Source: Rhynchopus euleeides (Eukaryota > Euglenozoa > Diplonemea > Diplonemida > Diplonemidae). Taken from it: DNA of 64,000 nucleotides. The position numbers were made by a program, and so were the translations under genes. A model generated the notes under the pieces. It made no database searches, was not told where the DNA came from, and saw nothing but the letters and a program-made list of their open reading frames with translations. The stretch covers positions 2,035,510 to 2,099,509 of the forward strand of contig OY723296.1 of NCBI GenBank assembly GCA_963210315.1, read 5' to 3'. Each line of letters opens with the position of its first letter. Position 1 is the stretch's first letter. Shown here piece by piece: positions 43,291-54,987 of this stretch.

Positions 43291-44790
43291 ATGACTCAGA
43301 CTCAGGCCAGCACGTCTTTGCCGAGTTCGAACAACCCGTACGGCGCCGACGGCGGGGACATGGGGTCGGCACACGTGTGTGTCGAGATGGAGCAGCAGGG
43401 CCAGCAGGCTGCGACAGAGACCATCACGGTGGACACGCACACGGAGGTGACGGTTGACGAGGAGAACCCTGCAGGCAAGGCGCCGCACAACGCAGGGCCG
43501 CAGCCGAACAACGAGCCGCACAACAACAACAGCAACAGCGCACTGGAGGCCCGTGGGCTGCAGCGCCTGCCCATCCGTGAGGGCGGGTCGTGGAAGACAA
43601 ACTACTTCATGCTGCAGATGATCGGGTACCTGCTGCTGAACGTGGGGGCGTTTGTGCTGATCTACTGCCTGACGGACACTGCGGAGGTGTTCGAGCACTC
43701 CGGAACGATGGCGACGGTGAACCTGTTGGTGCTGACGATGTGGCGCAACGAGTTCTTCGTGTGCGGGCTGTTCTGGATGGCACGGCGGTGCAAGTTCGAG
43801 ACTGTGCACCGCATGGTGCACAACTACGGCGGTGTGCACGCGTCTGCCGGGATGTGCTGCCTGGGGTGGGTGCTGCTGTCTATCGGGTTTGGCGTGGCGT
43901 CGGGTGCGATCCCCCTCGTGGTGCTGGTGCTGCGCATCGTGATCGCGACGCTGCTGGCAGTCGTGGCGGGTGTGGGGACGAAGAAGCTGCGGCGCTACTT
44001 TCACAACGCCTTCGAGATCATTCACAGGTACACGTCGTGGCTGCTGCTCGCCATCCTTGCGGCCGACATCATCTACCAGATGCCTGCGTCGGGCCTCACG
44101 CCTGTGCCGTACCTGTGGCTCGGGACACTGCTGTTCCTGCTGTCGTCGTGGCTGACGGTGACGAAGGAGCGCTGCAACATCCGCCTGCTGTCCCCCTCCA
44201 ACAAGCGCATCCTGGTGGTCGACATGCCTGACGTGAAGTACCGCGGGTCGGGTCTGGCCATGAAGCTGAGCAGGGACGGTGTGGAGTGGCACAGCTTTGC
44301 GGTGTGCCCCAGCTTCTACCACGAGGGGGCCAGCATGTGCGTCATCGCGGCAGCCGGGGACTGGACGGGCCGCCTCATCGACGACTGCGTGTCGGGCGCC
44401 GCCCCGGAGCACATCTACACCCGCTCCATGTTTCCGGGGTTCATGAACTCGACCAACACATACACACGCATTGCGTGCGTGGGGACGGGTGCAGGGATCG
44501 CCCCCATCCTGGCCACCATCAACACCCCCGGGGTGGACATGAAGCTGCTGTGGGTCACGAACACGAAGTACGACACGCAGGACATCATGAAGTTCCTGGA
44601 CGACCAGAAGACCCCCCACCACATCTTCAACACCGCGGTGGCACGCCCCAGTGTTGCCGACATCATGGCAGAGGTCCCGGAGGACGTGGAGGCTGTCTTC
44701 ATCGTCTCCAACCCTGAGTTCACACGCGAGATGAAGATGTACTGCGACGAACGGAACGTCCGGTGCTTCGGGGCCAACTGGGACTCTTGA
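43291..44790 (+). CDS. TmpA-like integral membrane oxidoreductase (FNR-like C-terminus)
   Basis: Intronless, 499 residues. I chose the ATG giving MTQTQASTSLPSS because upstream sequence is not protein-like. An N-terminal hydrophilic Asn/Gln/Glu-rich region of about 100 residues precedes five to six membrane helices (about 102-125, 140-160, 185-230 as two, 246-265 and 270-290). Conserved His-rich words lie between helices (HRMVHNYGGVHA, FHNAFEIIHRY). The soluble C-terminal half has a nucleotide-binding glycine motif (CVGTGAGIAPILATI, about 395-410) typical of ferredoxin-reductase-like folds. The pattern resembles fungal TmpA, a membrane flavoprotein-like protein tied to developmental signalling. 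Substrate and cofactor are not established here. The alternative is a divergent ferric-reductase-like protein. Confidence 0.75.
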   Translation: MTQTQASTSLPSSNNPYGADGGDMGSAHVCVEMEQQGQQAATETITVDTHTEVTVDEENPAGKAPHNAGPQPNNEPHNNNSNSALEARGLQRLPIREGGSWKTNYFMLQMIGYLLLNVGAFVLIYCLTDTAEVFEHSGTMATVNLLVLTMWRNEFFVCGLFWMARRCKFETVHRMVHNYGGVHASAGMCCLGWVLLSIGFGVASGAIPLVVLVLRIVIATLLAVVAGVGTKKLRRYFHNAFEIIHRYTSWLLLAILAADIIYQMPASGLTPVPYLWLGTLLFLLSSWLTVTKERCNIRLLSPSNKRILVVDMPDVKYRGSGLAMKLSRDGVEWHSFAVCPSFYHEGASMCVIAAAGDWTGRLIDDCVSGAAPEHIYTRSMFPGFMNSTNTYTRIACVGTGAGIAPILATINTPGVDMKLLWVTNTKYDTQDIMKFLDDQKTPHHIFNTAVARPSVADIMAEVPEDVEAVFIVSNPEFTREMKMYCDERNVRCFGANWDS

Positions 44791-47700
44791 TACGGGCACA
44801 CAGCTTACCGATATCGCTTGCTAGTAGTGCAAGCGGGCCTCTTGATGCACCATGTGTTTGCTGGTTTGGTTCCATACAGGAAAGGCCCCGCTTCTCAATC
44901 CCCTTCTTGAAAACACTTGCTTGCCGCACGCCCAGCGCGAGCAGAACTCCACATCACCACGGCAGCAACCGACACATGCTCTCTCTCTCTCTCTCTCCAT
45001 TTGCCCTGCCCTTCATCACAAGGGTGGGTCAACTCAAGGTTTTGTGTGCCGAAGCGCCAAAACAAGCAAGGCACAGTGAGAGCGGTTGCTACTGAAACCG
45101 GTGTTGTGACATTTTGTTTTTCGAACCCTCATCCCCTCCTCCTCCTCCCCACGCGTGACTCACCAACACGCACCCCATTGCCTTTCTCCCTGTTCTCCTC
45201 CCGCCCCATCGCTTCTCTCTGACTGTCTTTCTCTCTTGCAATTATTTCTGGCTTGGTTCTCCAAACCAAACCTTGTCGCCCAGCATTGATGTCATTCAGC
45301 GAAGGCTGTGACAATGCCCGGGTATATTTACGTGCACGTTGTTTTTCAAATGCGGTGAAGTCAATCGGAGTGTGCGGTGCGGGCGGTGTATTGTGAAACA
45401 CAAGCACCCCAAACATACCCCTCACTGATATAGGGCGGTGGGCTGAAAACTTATATCGCTGCTGGTCCGCGCGCACAATCTCCCCTCCTTCCCACAAGCA
45501 AACCACACATTTTTTTTGAAAAAAAAAATCTGCCAATCGTTGAGACGCCGTGGACAACAAACAAGTCCCCACCCCACCCTGCGAACACACACACACAGTC
45601 ATGCCCCATGTCTTGTGGCGCCACTCCTTTCCTCCCCTTTTCTTCGAGTGTTGGCGGGTTTCCTTCCCAGATCACGCGTCTGGGTTGTGCTCTCCGCTAA
45701 ATCAGAGAAGAAATCTACCGAATTATCGTGCGTGCTGAGTGAGCTGTTGACGGCTTTGACGGGCTGCTCTCCTTGTCAGCCCTCCTCACTGCTGCCAGTG
45801 CACTCGTCTCGCAACAGAGGTGCCGCTGTATGTGGTGGCCAGGCGTGTGTGTATGCCAACGGGGGGAAATGGAAGGGGATCAGGGGGGAGGGGTTCAGAA
45901 CCTCGCTGCAACAACTCGCAGCAAATGCCCTTCCCGAGCCGAGCGGCCTGATGCCATAGCTGTGGGCCGCCGTTACTTTCCAAAACTACAAGTGTGTCTG
46001 TAGGGTCAGAGCCCGCTCGGTGTCCTCGTTACAAAAAAAGGGTGTGTTGTGACGTCGATCCTGTGCGGATAGCGACACGTTGTGCATGAAGGGTTTGCTC
46101 TCTCCGGCCCCGCACCCCCTCTTCGTCAAAGGAGTATCCTTGATTGAGAGTAAATTCGACCACGGCGGGGGCAAACCTTTTGCTCGCATTCAACCTTTCC
46201 CTCCTATTTTAGCGTGTCTTGTGTGACTGTGTTCCTCACTCGTCCTATTCTTCAAGTTATCTCTTATAAGAAACTCAAAACCGGAAAAAGCCCACCACTA
46301 TCGTGTGGTCACAAATCAGTAGTTTGGTCATCGAAACTGCAACTACACAATTTAGCAACTGCAAAATATCGGATATTATGGCGAACTGTTTCTGGCCAGG
46401 CCACAATGCACTCTGCCAAGCGACTCAAGCTCCAAAAGAAATGCTCTCGTCCAGGCTCGCTCTCTATCTCTCCTCCAACGCTGTTGGCTGAGATGCCGTA
46501 CAACACGCCAACTGGATCAACACATCACGACATCCAGTTGTTGCCGGAGGTCTTCATATTTCCTGAGCCAACGAACCATCCCATTGTGCCGCCAAGGCTG
46601 GCTGGCTATGGCGCCTGCCAAAGCCTCTGGATGACCCACAGGGGTGTGGCCAGTAAGACCGTGTGCCGTGAGGTGCTTCGTTGTGCAACCCAGCAGGCAA
46701 GACCTCTCTCGCGAGATCCTGGGGAGGGGGAACATGCATATTTTCTCAGTTCTGTTTGCTTCTTTGACTCTTGTTCTCTTCTATGGCTTCTATGGGAGGG
46801 AGGGAGGGGGTGTCGTGGGCAGTCCCTTTTGCACCTTGTTAGTCTTCGAGCCCCAAGACGGGTTTCAAGAAACAGGTGCTTCAATGGAACGGGTTTACTT
46901 GCAGAAATAAACACCGAACCGACTTTTTTTTGTCGTTATTTGTCAGGCACAGACGCCTGCGATCGATTTTTGCAGGAAGAACGAAGGAACTCCTCTGTGG
47001 AGTGCGCTGCGGTCCTCACACGACTACCAGCCATCCACAGCGAATGCCACGGGTCATGGCACACGAGGTGCCATCCCGCACATCTGCAGACACACTGCAC
47101 ATCACGGACCCATCATTGATTTGTGAACTACGCACCGAATTTAGAACCTGAACCCCGCATCACGCGGGTGGGCGCGAGGCTTCTGCCCACCTTCTGCGTG
47201 ACGCTCGCTCATGCCTGCCCTCATGAAAATTGGAGCACTCCAAGAATCCCGCGACGGCAGCTCTACATGCGACAAAGACCCACCGCCCACCTGCCCGCTT
47301 CGGCAAACCCTGCGACTGCATCTCGGGATTGATCACCTCGAGCTTGCGCCGCTTTGGGTGGGCTGACGAGCCTGTGCCGGAGCAGGGCTGGGTCAGCGGT
47401 GGGTCACCCTTTCTTTGTCTTTGTTGAGTGCGTTGACGCTGGCATGCTGCCCCGTTTGTGAGGGATCCTGATGGCGCACCGTCCGTGGGCCGCATAACAG
47501 TGCCCCCATGTTTCGGTGAGTGAGTTCTGCACTGCGCGATGTTTGCGCAGCGCGGCAAATAAAAAAGAGAAAACGTCCACCACCTACCCACCTAGCACCC
47601 CAGGCACCACTTGTTAAGCCAAGGCCGTCCTCACCAGCCTCTGGAACAGTGGTTAGCAGCCCCGTTGGGTGAGGGCGTGCCACGAAATCATTTTTTTGAA

Positions 47701-50044
47701 GGAAAAATACATCGCACCTAGCTCCTATCCACGAACAATCGGGGAACTCCGTGAAATACACAGAAAATGTCCGTGGGTGAGCGCTTGCCTTGCTGCACAG
47801 GAGGGGTGGGGGACCATCAATTAGCTTCTGGATCGGACACACTGGGGGTCTTCGCGACGGGGTGGTCGTCAGTGCATTTTGGTGCATTTCCTGTTGAATT
47901 TGGCTGAAAACTGACGAAGATTGACGAAGGATAACGACCAGCGAAGACCCCCACTGGGTATTGTTCTTTGCGAGGCTTTCGCAGATCCAGGCAGCCCCCT
48001 CACCCCCTCCCCCGTCACCCCCGCGTGCCACCAGTGCCGCTTCTTCTTACATCATAGCAAACATGCTCGATTCGTACCTTACCAGCCCCGAATGTGCTCC
48101 CCCCAGCTGGGCATGAGGTTCTCTATTCCCGTTTCCCCCGGAAACCCTCTCCCGTGCCTATCCCCCCTTTTCCGTTGCTGGTGCATTCGCAAACAAGGAA
48201 CTTTGAACAAAATCGTACCGCGACATATCCGTAGGGTCGCGGTATGATGCTGATCATCGAAAGTATCGATTAATTGAACCTTGCAGCCCCCTGGAAAAGC
48301 AGGGGCCGCGTCACTCAACAAGAAGTTGAATTCTCAAACCACAGGAACCTTGAAGTGATGAAATCCCTTAGAGTCCAGAGGCCCGCGTGGGTACTTCTCG
48401 ACCTTCACGGTTGGCAGGTCAGCTATCGATCTTCGATTCCTTGTTCAATCCGGGGTCCATCCTGTATGCTTCAAGGTGAGAGAAGCAAATTTACTTATCG
48501 CCACACAATAAAAGTTCCCACTCGGTACTGCTGTGCCCAGAGCGCAGCCCCTTCAGACGTGGGGCTGGATGCATCGGAGGCTTCTGCCACACGCTGACTG
48601 TCTGTCGGAATGGCACCACAAAGTTGCCTCTGAGCGAGTGTTTCACCAACCTGACATAAAACACATCCTGCAGCCGAGTGCAGGGAATATTATTACAACC
48701 ATCATGATTCGACAGAGGGCCTGTCGAATATCTCCGAAAAGCAAAGAACCCAGTTGGCTCCATGACAACGAAGAATGAGCCACGAGGAACGTTCTCAGTG
48801 GGGGTGTGTGTGGGGGGAGGGGTGCGGGTACGCCCATCTCCACCCACACAAATCAAACAGCACAGAAGCTACGCCGGGTGAACGGATTACATCATCGTTA
48901 TGTTGCTGCTTGTTGCTGTTCCCACGACGCCCGAGTCTGTGATGAGAGATGTTTGTGAGAACGAGGGATGCATCGCGCCCTGTCGGAATGACTTTGAGCG
49001 TTTCGCACACACACGAAAGTGACGCCACAGCCAGCAACTAAACGTGCCCTGCACCAGCCCCATCATCGGCCGTCCGGCAGATGGTACGTCTCACGGGTAG
49101 GTGTTGAGGAGATTCCGGTTGCAACTGAACGAGTGCCACTTTGTGATGATGGTGCGGCATGGTCACGATGCATGGGAACGGTGGGGGTTTGCAAAAGCAA
49201 CCTCGAGTTTCAGGGGAAACAACTCCCCGTTTTATTCCATTCCCTTCGGCACGGGCCAGCCGGACATTGCGTTCGACTCCCGACCCTCTCTCGCCCTCTT
49301 CCCGGGCTGGGGGGAGGGTGTGTGTGTGTGGAAATTCTTGGGGGGTTTGGAGGAACTAACTTGGACAGTCCAAATCCCCCTTGCCTTTGCACACCCCCCC
49401 CCCTCCTCTCCCCACCCCCTTTTCCCCGTTCCTCATCCCCACTGGGCAGTGATCCTTGTGCTTGATTGGTACCCCACTCGCCTTGTCGTGCATCACCTTC
49501 ACACCTGCGGTGTGGAGGAAAAAAATAGCAGCCGTGGCACGTGAAAACGACACAGGAAGCCTGGACAGTATTTTTTGCATGTGGCTGGCGTGATTGCATG
49601 GGTGAGAACAGGCTCCATGTAGACTGGCGTACCGCCCCAAGAGGGGGTGTGACAAAAAATATTTTTTTTTCCCTTTGTGTTTTCTAGGTCCGCAAGGTCC
49701 CAAACATCACTTTTTGGGCACATTTTTCAGAGGTCGCCAGAGGTCGCCACCCGGGAAATGCCATTTTTGGGGTTAAAAAACGGTTTTTCACCTTGTCCTC
49801 GTGAACTAGGTGGGGAAGGCGACGGTCAGACGCAAAATAAATGGAGGACCCCAAAGGAGGGTCCGCATCAGGCGGAAATCAGCAGAACCTCGCTCCAGAC
49901 CACATTGTGGGCCAGGACAGGGTCGGGAAGAGCATAAAACACCAGAAAACCGGTCCAGGAGGTCTCTCTGGGGCTCAAATCCCCTGAAAAGGGGTCTGAA
50001 CAGGTGGCGACCGAAGGGCGACCAATGGTGCCCACGGAGTTCCT
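44791..50044. other. 5-kb stretch without a supported gene
   Basis: Holds a (CT)n run near 44978-44997, the third MITE copy (47844-47952), T- and A-rich runs, and several open frames of 60-300 codons. The longest (46214-47119, +) has no domain and biased composition. Segments near 46480-46650 and 48540-48780 look slightly protein-like and could be decayed mobile-element fragments, but I cannot support that. Confidence 0.5.
47844..47952 (-). mobile_element. MITE-like element, copy 3 of 3 (109 bp)
   Basis: GGGGGTCTTCGC at the left end and GCGAAGACCCCC at the right, flanked by a perfect 3-bp duplication ACT (47841-47843 and 47953-47955). The interior is the reverse complement of copies 1 and 2. 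Confidence 0.9.
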
Positions 50045-51852
50045 CATCCCAAACTTGGGACCCACCGAAAAATGGACCAGATGGTGGTCCCAAATTAGGG
50101 ACCGACCAACAAAGCGACCAGATGGTGGTCCCAAATTTGGGACCGACCGAAAAATTGACCAGATGGCGGTCCCAAATTTGGGACCGACCCATAAAGCGAC
50201 CAGATGGCGGTCCCAAATTTGGGACCGACCAACAAAGCGACCAGATGGCGGTCCCAAATTTGGGACCGACCGAGAAAGCGACCAGATGGTGGTCCCAAAT
50301 TTGGGACCGACCGAAAAATTGGCCAGATGGCGGTCCCAAATTTGGGACCGACCCGTAAAGCGACCAGATGGTGGTCCCAATTTTGGGACCGACCCATAAA
50401 GCGACCAGATGGCGGTCCCAAATTTGGGACCGACCAACAAAGCGACCAGATGGTGGTCCCAAATTTGGGACCGACCAACAAAGCGACCAGATGGCGGTCC
50501 CAAATTTGGGACCGACCGAGAAAGCGACCAGATGGCGGTCCCAAATTTGGGACCGACCAACAAAGCGACCAGATGGCGGTCCCAAATTTGGGACCAACCG
50601 AGAAAGCGACCAGATGGTGGTCCCAAATTTGGGACCGACCGAAAAATTGGCCAGATGGCGGTCCCAAATTTGGGACCGACCCGTAAAGCGACCAGATGGT
50701 GGTCCCAATTTTGGGACCGACCCATAAAGCGACCAGATGGCGGTCCCAAATTTGGGACCGACCAACAAAGCGACCAGATGGCGGTCCCAAATTTGGGACC
50801 GACCAACAAAGCGACCAGATAGCGGCCCCAAATTTGGGACCGACCGAGAAAGCGACCAGATGGTGGTCCCAAATTTGGGACCGACCGAAAAATTGGCCAG
50901 ATGGCGGTCCCAAGTTTGGGACCGACCCGTAAAGCGACCAGATGGTGGTCCCAATTTTGGGACCGACCCATAAAGCGACCAGATGGCGGTCCCAAATTTG
51001 GGACCGACCAACAAAGCGACCAGATGGTGGTCCCAAATTTGGGACCGACCAACAAAGCGACCAGATGGCGGTCCCAAATTTGGGACCGACCGAGAAAGCG
51101 ACCAGATGGTGGTCCCAAATTTGGGACCGACCGAAAAATTGGCCAGATGGCGGTCCCAAGTTTGGGACCGACCCGTAAAGCGACCAGATGGTGGTCCCAA
51201 TTTTGGGACCGACCCATAAAGCGACCAGATGGCGGTCCCAAATTTGGGACCGCCATCTGGTCGCTTTATTGGTCGGTCCCAAATTTGGGACCGCCATCTG
51301 GTCGCTTTCTCGGTCGGTCCCAAATTTGGGACCACCATCTGGTCGCTTTCTCGGTCGGTCCCAAATTTGGGACCGACATCTGGCCAATTTTTCGGTCGGT
51401 CCCAAATTTGGGACCGCCATCTGGTCAATTTTTCGGTCGGTCCCAAATTTGGGACCACCATCTGGTCGCTTTCTCGGTCGGTCCCAATTTTGGGACCGCC
51501 ATCTGGTCAATTTTTCGGTCGGTCCCAAATTTGGGACCACCATCTGGTCGCTTTCTCGGTCGGTCCCAATTTTGGGACCGCCATCTGGTCGCTTTTTTGG
51601 TCGGTCCCAATTGTGGGACCACCATCTGGTCGCTTTCTCGGTCGGTCCCAAATTTGGGACCGCCATCTGGTCGCTTTATGGGTCGGTCCCAAATTTGGGG
51701 CCGCCATCTGGTCAATTTTTCGGTCGGTCCCAAATTTGGGACCACCATCTGGTCGCTTTATCGGTCGGTCCCAAATTTGAGACCACCATCTGGTCGCTTT
51801 ATGGGTCGGTCCCAAATTTGGGACCGCCATCTGGTCGCTTTATTGGTCGGTG
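50045..51852. repeat. 41-bp satellite array with an internal orientation switch
   Basis: Period 41 bp. Each unit contains the 18-bp perfect palindrome GGTCCCAAATTTGGGACC and a 23-bp spacer with GACCGACCAACAAAGCGACC. Spacer variants include CCGAGAAAGC, CCGAAAAATTG, CCCATAAAGC and CCCGTAAAGC. From the left edge to about 51245 units face one way (about 29 units), then about 15 units face the other way. Open frames in several registers on both strands are by-products of the repeat. Confidence 0.97.
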
Positions 51853-54800
51853 AACATCCTTCAGGATTTTGAAGGCACGTCTCACACCGGTTGGTGCTGT
51901 GTCGCATTCCAGGGGATAGTCCTTCACTTGGGTACGATTCGGCGCGACTGAGTCATCAAGCTTCATCCACCTGCCTCTCATGGTGGCGTTGGGTTTTCGC
52001 ACGCTGCGCCGCATTTTCACCCGGCCGAACTCAAAGACCCAAAGTCTACTGAAGATAGTCTGGCCTCTCCACAACATGTGATGGGAAAATGTTGAGGTCG
52101 GGCCATGCCAGCCCTGGCACGAGATCACTGCTCGTACCTGGGACCACCCGTGTAGAAGTCCCCCCAGGGGGGACTTAAGCACAGGTGGACCTAAACACGG
52201 GAGTGGGCTGGTCTGGAGGGTCATCAGGTGGCCGCTAGGCCACCTGGTGCCCTCCAGGTGCTGTCAGAGTCGAAAAGTGGGGTGCCAAAAGTCCATCCGG
52301 ACCGGAATCACCCCCATACGACGGAAGCGGAAGAGGTCTTCTTGGTCTCCACCGTGCCACCCCCGTGTTTAAGCCCCCCCCTGGCCGAAAGTCGCCTCCA
52401 GGGGGGGGACTTAAACACGGGGGGTCCCAGGTACCCCCGAAAATTCACATTGTGTCTACAGTGTGGGGCCCGAAAATCGAGTTTTCGGTGTTGCTTTTCC
52501 ACATTTGGGGTTCCCAACTTCAGGACTGTCGCGCAATTACCTCAAAAGTGGCCGAGAAACCCAGGAATTTCTTTTTTTGAAGCCAATATTTTTTGTCACA
52601 GTAGCTTAGCTGAAAAGTTGGGCGAGTCGTCCACCCTAACTCCATGCAATCCCCCCACGCACACACACACACACAAACAGCAACCCACCCTGCTTCACTC
52701 AGTCACACACAATGTCCTGAGGTGTAGATTCACACATCTTTGCCTCTCATTCGCTGCTAGCTCGGGGACAGTCAGAGCCTCGCCAATGGCGTCCATCTGA
52801 TACATTGATCTGGGGTGGGGTCTTCTCTATCGGAAGGTTTTTCCTGGAAAAAGTTCGGCAGATTTTCTCCTGTAAATCGGAGGAAATACACCGCTTTCGG
52901 CACCGGTAGCGGGAGACCTCCTCGGATGCCTCTTCTTCCCTCTACTTCTTCTTCTTCTTCTTCTTCCCCACCCCCTCCCCCTCCCCCACCCTGCAATGTG
53001 ATTGAAGGGAGCTCTTCTCTGCAATAACCGACCTCTCCCCCCCATTCCCCCTGATGACCTTTCCTCCCCATTTCTTTATAATTTGCGGGTTCGACACACA
53101 CCGCGCCATACATCCAGAGCCAGTGTGGGTCAATCCTGATCCCCCCTACCCTCTTTTTTGGTTTCGTGGGGGTGGCGACGCATCCACAAGCTTTTGGCAA
53201 CTCGAAGCGGTGCTCTGGGCACACACAGCCATCCAGGAAGAAAATGTTTAGAGGGAGGGCCTTCGCTACCCGGTGACGGAGTAGAGGAGAAGTCAGGAGG
53301 GGCGGCCGTCTTCACTGACTGACGAGCCGTTGACTGGCTGTGACGAGGAGGAGCGAAGGCACTCCCCCCGGGCCCGGAGGGTGGTTCTTTTGTGCGTCGA
53401 AACCCGAAACGCCAACGCAACCAGGGCTTTCCCTAAATATTGGGTCCGGGGGGGCTGGGAACCGGTTTCGGGTACAAAAAAACGCGCACAGTAGGTGCAC
53501 TTCTCGGGGGAGCTTGTCCGGCCCCAATGCCACCTCACCAGGAGCAAAACCTACTTTTTGGCATGTTTTGACACATCTGTCTTCAAGACAGCTCCAGAGG
53601 GGCAAAAAAAGTTCTGTTTGTCCTATTTGCCAACCGCTCCAAAGGTGTAGGAATCGAGGGAAAACGTCCGATATTCTGCATTGACTCAGGGGTCCCAGCG
53701 GGACCCCCTCCTCAAATTTTCCAAAAACCCATTCTTTGGAACGGTTGGAATCCGTGCGTATCGTGATGGGGTCATTTTGGCCATGGGGTGCTTGTTGACA
53801 CCCATAGCTGGCTTTCGTCACTGGGGCCCGCCTTGTCGGCTGTTTACGGTCCCTCTACCCACTAGACCTGCACGACCCCTCCGGACAAGTCCATGTCACA
53901 GGGGGGTCTGGGGGGCGGAGCCCCCCAGCCGCCGGAGGCCACGGTAGTGAACATCCGCAGTTGGGACGCACATTTTTGTACCCTGGAACAGCCTACTGTG
54001 CAGCTTGGGAGTGAAACCAGCCCATTCTGCCACCCGACTTGCTGCTCACCGGGAGATGCCCGAGTGCGGATAAACCAACCTTTTCTGGCCGCAATGAAAT
54101 GATTCGTGCGAACCCGTTCCACGAGTATACTATTTTTTTTGAAATCTTCACCATTTCCCCCCCTCTTCAGCCCACACCCTTCCCCTGCAAAAAAAACGCG
54201 CACAGGGGCTGCAAAAAAAACGCGCCAAACAGAGGGAAAATCTTGAAATCGCCGGTCCCCGGGTTAGGGTATGGATTTAGGGAAAGCCCTGAACGCAACA
54301 AAAGCAAGCATTTTTTTTTAGTCTTGTCAGAGCGGTTGTTAGCTGGGATGCAAGAAGGTCGCTTTCTGCGAACGGGCAGTTCTTTATTTTTTTGAATGTT
54401 TCCCCCCCGAACAAGGCGTTTCTTTGGAAGAGCCTTCTTCCGCGTTTTGTCAGCCCCTTCTGCCCAATCGCTTCCCACGCCCTGCGCATGCTCTTGATTG
54501 CAGGCATGTGCAGGGTCCTTGTTGCTGATTCGTTTTATTTTTGCCTTTTTTTTGTGCTGTTTTGATCTTCAGAGGAGGGTGGGAATTTTCCCATCCGTCC
54601 CCGCACCAATGAACCAGCGGAAACAGCTGCTTCTTGCGTGTGCCGGCAGGAATAGGGTCCGACAAGTCTGCCTGCTGCAGAGCAGGCACTGCCTATTGAT
54701 CTGCTTGCGTGCTGCCCTCCCCCGCTCTGAGTATTGACTTGTGATCCGGGGCGCTTGCCCAATTCGCAGGTGCGTCGGAATCGGGGAGGGCGCATGGGGT

Positions 54801-54987
54801 AATGAAATCTGGTTGCTTTTGAACAGTCATGTTGGGAAAAGTGGACACAGAGTGCCTTTGCGCCTCACCTCAGCCCCGCCCCGCCCCGCCCACCCATTGC
54901 GGTAGAGTTGTGGCATCCTTGTTGTTCATTGTAGAAGGTTACGATCCACAGGCTCCACAAACCCCACAGGTCCGTACACACCCGCTG
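51853..54987. other. Gene-free stretch with palindromic and homopolymer features
   Basis: Contains GGGGGGACTTAA / TTAAGTCCCCCC-type hairpins near 52155-52180 and 52365-52425, a (TTC)n tract near 52945-52965 and repeated AAAACGCGC words near 53477 and 54195-54222. The minus-strand frame over 51800-52224 has a short protein-like part (near 51870-52080) but runs into satellite units and is not called. No RNA gene identified. Confidence 0.5.

Noticed and set aside
46214-47119. 301-codon + strand ORF
   Set aside because: No recognisable domain, Cys/Ser/Arg-biased, no splice-consistent extension. Possibly a decayed fragment, not supportable as a gene.
48436-48470. Possible tRNA B-box (GTTCAATCC)
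   Set aside because: No matching A-box or cloverleaf could be traced around it.
49806-51872. Long ORFs (up to 551 codons) on both strands over the 41-bp array
   Set aside because: The repeat is open in several registers on both strands. The translated GPKFGTD-type repeat appears in all of them, a sign of chance openness.
51799-52224. 141-codon minus-strand ORF with a protein-like middle
   Set aside because: It reads into satellite units and lacks a supported start. Could be a mobile-element remnant, but evidence is too thin.
54255-54275. Single TTAGGG-like word
   Set aside because: Only one copy, so no telomeric repeat tract.
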